64,000 nucleotides of DNA from Phallusia mammillata. Its lineage: Eukaryota; Chordata; Ascidiacea; Phlebobranchia; Ascidiidae. Below, in pieces: positions 62,783-64,000 of the stretch. Every line of letters starts with the position of its first letter. Positions within the stretch are counted from its first letter, which is position 1. The DNA lies in the NCBI GenBank assembly GCA_003260075.1, contig QLIY01000004.1:62001-126000 (forward strand), given 5' to 3'. A program made the position numbers and the translations under genes. The notes beneath the pieces are model-generated. The model did no database searches. It saw nothing but the letters and a program-made list of their open reading frames with translations, and was not told the origin of the DNA.

Positions 62783-63396
62783 ATTGAATTCTGTAAATTA
62801 TAAACTGGCCAAAAAAATTTACCAGGTTACTTTTCCAAACCCCAGCAAGCAAAAAAAACAGCAATTTACTGTCTCGGTCTTTAGCGTAATTACCAAGCTT
62901 ACACCACAGTGGATGTTATTCTGACGCTAGTTATTTCAGCCTACAGCACATACTGGTGTATCCTACACTAAACTTCATATAAGAGTAACAATAAATGCAA
63001 ACCCGCACCGTGTATGTTCCTACCGCTAAGAACCCCAACAACTGTTTGAATAAAATATAAATACTAAGAAATATAGCTCCTTCAAAAAAACAAGCCCGCT
63101 CTTGCTCAAATACCTCCAAGTTTTTTTCTATCGATGCTACATGGTGGCTTCAGGGGTTTAAAGACATAATCGCGTTAATAGACACAGCCCATTGACTTGA
63201 CGGCATGAAACCGTTCGTCACATGGCAAACACAAATGTGACATATTAATTTAAAAATATATAGGGTAAATAACTTCAAAGACTGCGATAAAAGTTTACTG
63301 TCTACATAATGTAAAAGGCTTGCAAACAAAAAATTATTTCTTTAAAAGGTGACTCGACTTGGGAAACTTTGAACCATAAGGTTTCAACTATTTGAA
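62783..63396. other. Spacer after gene C
   Basis: AT-rich DNA with no supported gene or element up to the direct repeat at relic E. Confidence 0.5.
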
Positions 63397-63442
63397 ACTA
63401 ACAGAAACTGAGATTGAGCACTAACAGAAACTGAGTTTGAAT
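63397..63442 (+). repeat. Tandem 23-base direct repeat at the break point of relic E
   Basis: ACTAACAGAAACTGAG occurs at 63397-63412 and again at 63420-63435, each followed by WTTGA. The second unit runs straight into the C6-like homology. Confidence 0.85.
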
Positions 63443-63850
63443 GAAGGAGAGCCAGTTGTGATCAACGACGGAAAAGAATGCAAATGCCTCTGTTCGATTA
63501 ACTATAGTGGCCCAGCATGCAGAGATGCAAATTAAAGTTCAGAAAAGTAGATTAAAAAATTAACAATTAATTGTTACTATTGTTGATTATGTGTTATCGT
63601 TTGCGATCATTTTCCTCAATCAATGTCATCTATAAACAATATACCGGTTATAATTATTCTTATTTGATCGAACACTTAGCCTAGTAAGTCTAGCAACTAT
63701 AATTTCATTCTTCATGTTTCTTATGTGAATGACAAAACACTCCTTTTTAAGTGGTCAGCATTAAATGTTAGCATTTTTACGAAAACATTAGTTTAGCCTA
63801 GTAATTTGATCACATTAAGTGATAAAAATTTAGCTGTGACGGTGCGTTTT
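63436..63850 (+). pseudogene. 3' tail of a C6-like copy (relic E)
   Basis: From about 63436 the sequence follows gene B's last exon from mid EGF-like domain (NEGEPVVINDGKECKCLC onward) to its stop codon. It then follows B's downstream flank for some 300 bases (shared TGTGTTATCGTTTG and AAGTGGTCAGCATTAAA). No acceptor, MACPF exon or promoter precedes it. It is therefore a truncated duplicate on the far side of gene C. Confidence 0.85.
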
Positions 63851-64000
63851 GTTTTAAACTTCGTTGTTTCTGAATATAGAGTCAGGCTAAAATATTACTT
63901 TTAACTTGTACGTAATTGCTCTAGTGGCTCCGAACTGAATCGCAAGGTCGGTATGATTTTATGCAATTGACAATTAAACCCTTTTCTATGACGAGAAATG

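Overview
The window reads as a chromosomal segment of an ascidian tunicate of the Ciona type. The clues are spliced genes with short introns, an intronless FoxL2, a divergent Hand-family bHLH gene, and a tandem set of short terminal-complement-like genes. Many small hAT-type transposon remnants are scattered through it. Species cannot be fixed from sequence alone. No bacterial genes, rRNA, tRNA or CRISPR arrays were seen.

Left part, 1-11.1 kb: the last two exons of a trypsin-like serine protease (+) come first. Next is a five-exon gene (-) for a short secreted protein that was assembled here by hand from splice sites. After about 2 kb without a supported gene comes a complete nine-exon SEC62 (-), with a hAT MITE in one intron.

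Middle, 11.1-42.4 kb: mostly gene-poor and in places CpG-rich DNA, with a few MITEs and one weak candidate gene near 14-15 kb. Two developmental transcription factors lie here. FoxL2 (+, 32.0-33.9 kb) is a single-exon forkhead gene interrupted by a 91-base pure G tract that still reads in frame as glycine. A Hand-family bHLH gene (-, 37.8-39.1 kb) has three exons.

Right part, 42.5-64 kb: a cluster of C6-like genes, all on +. Each of the three full copies (A, B, C) has eleven exons with the same phases and the order signal peptide, TSP1, TSP1, LDLa, MACPF, EGF-like. Broken pieces of the same family lie between and after them: a promoter plus exon-1 relic, a copy fused from exon 4 to exon 11, and a 3' tail. 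Copy C carries a frameshifting 10-G tract in its last exon. Seven hAT-like elements, one nested in another, and one deleted PIF/Harbinger element sit in introns and spacers. The cluster looks like an actively duplicating and decaying family of secreted, complement-type pore-forming immune effectors.
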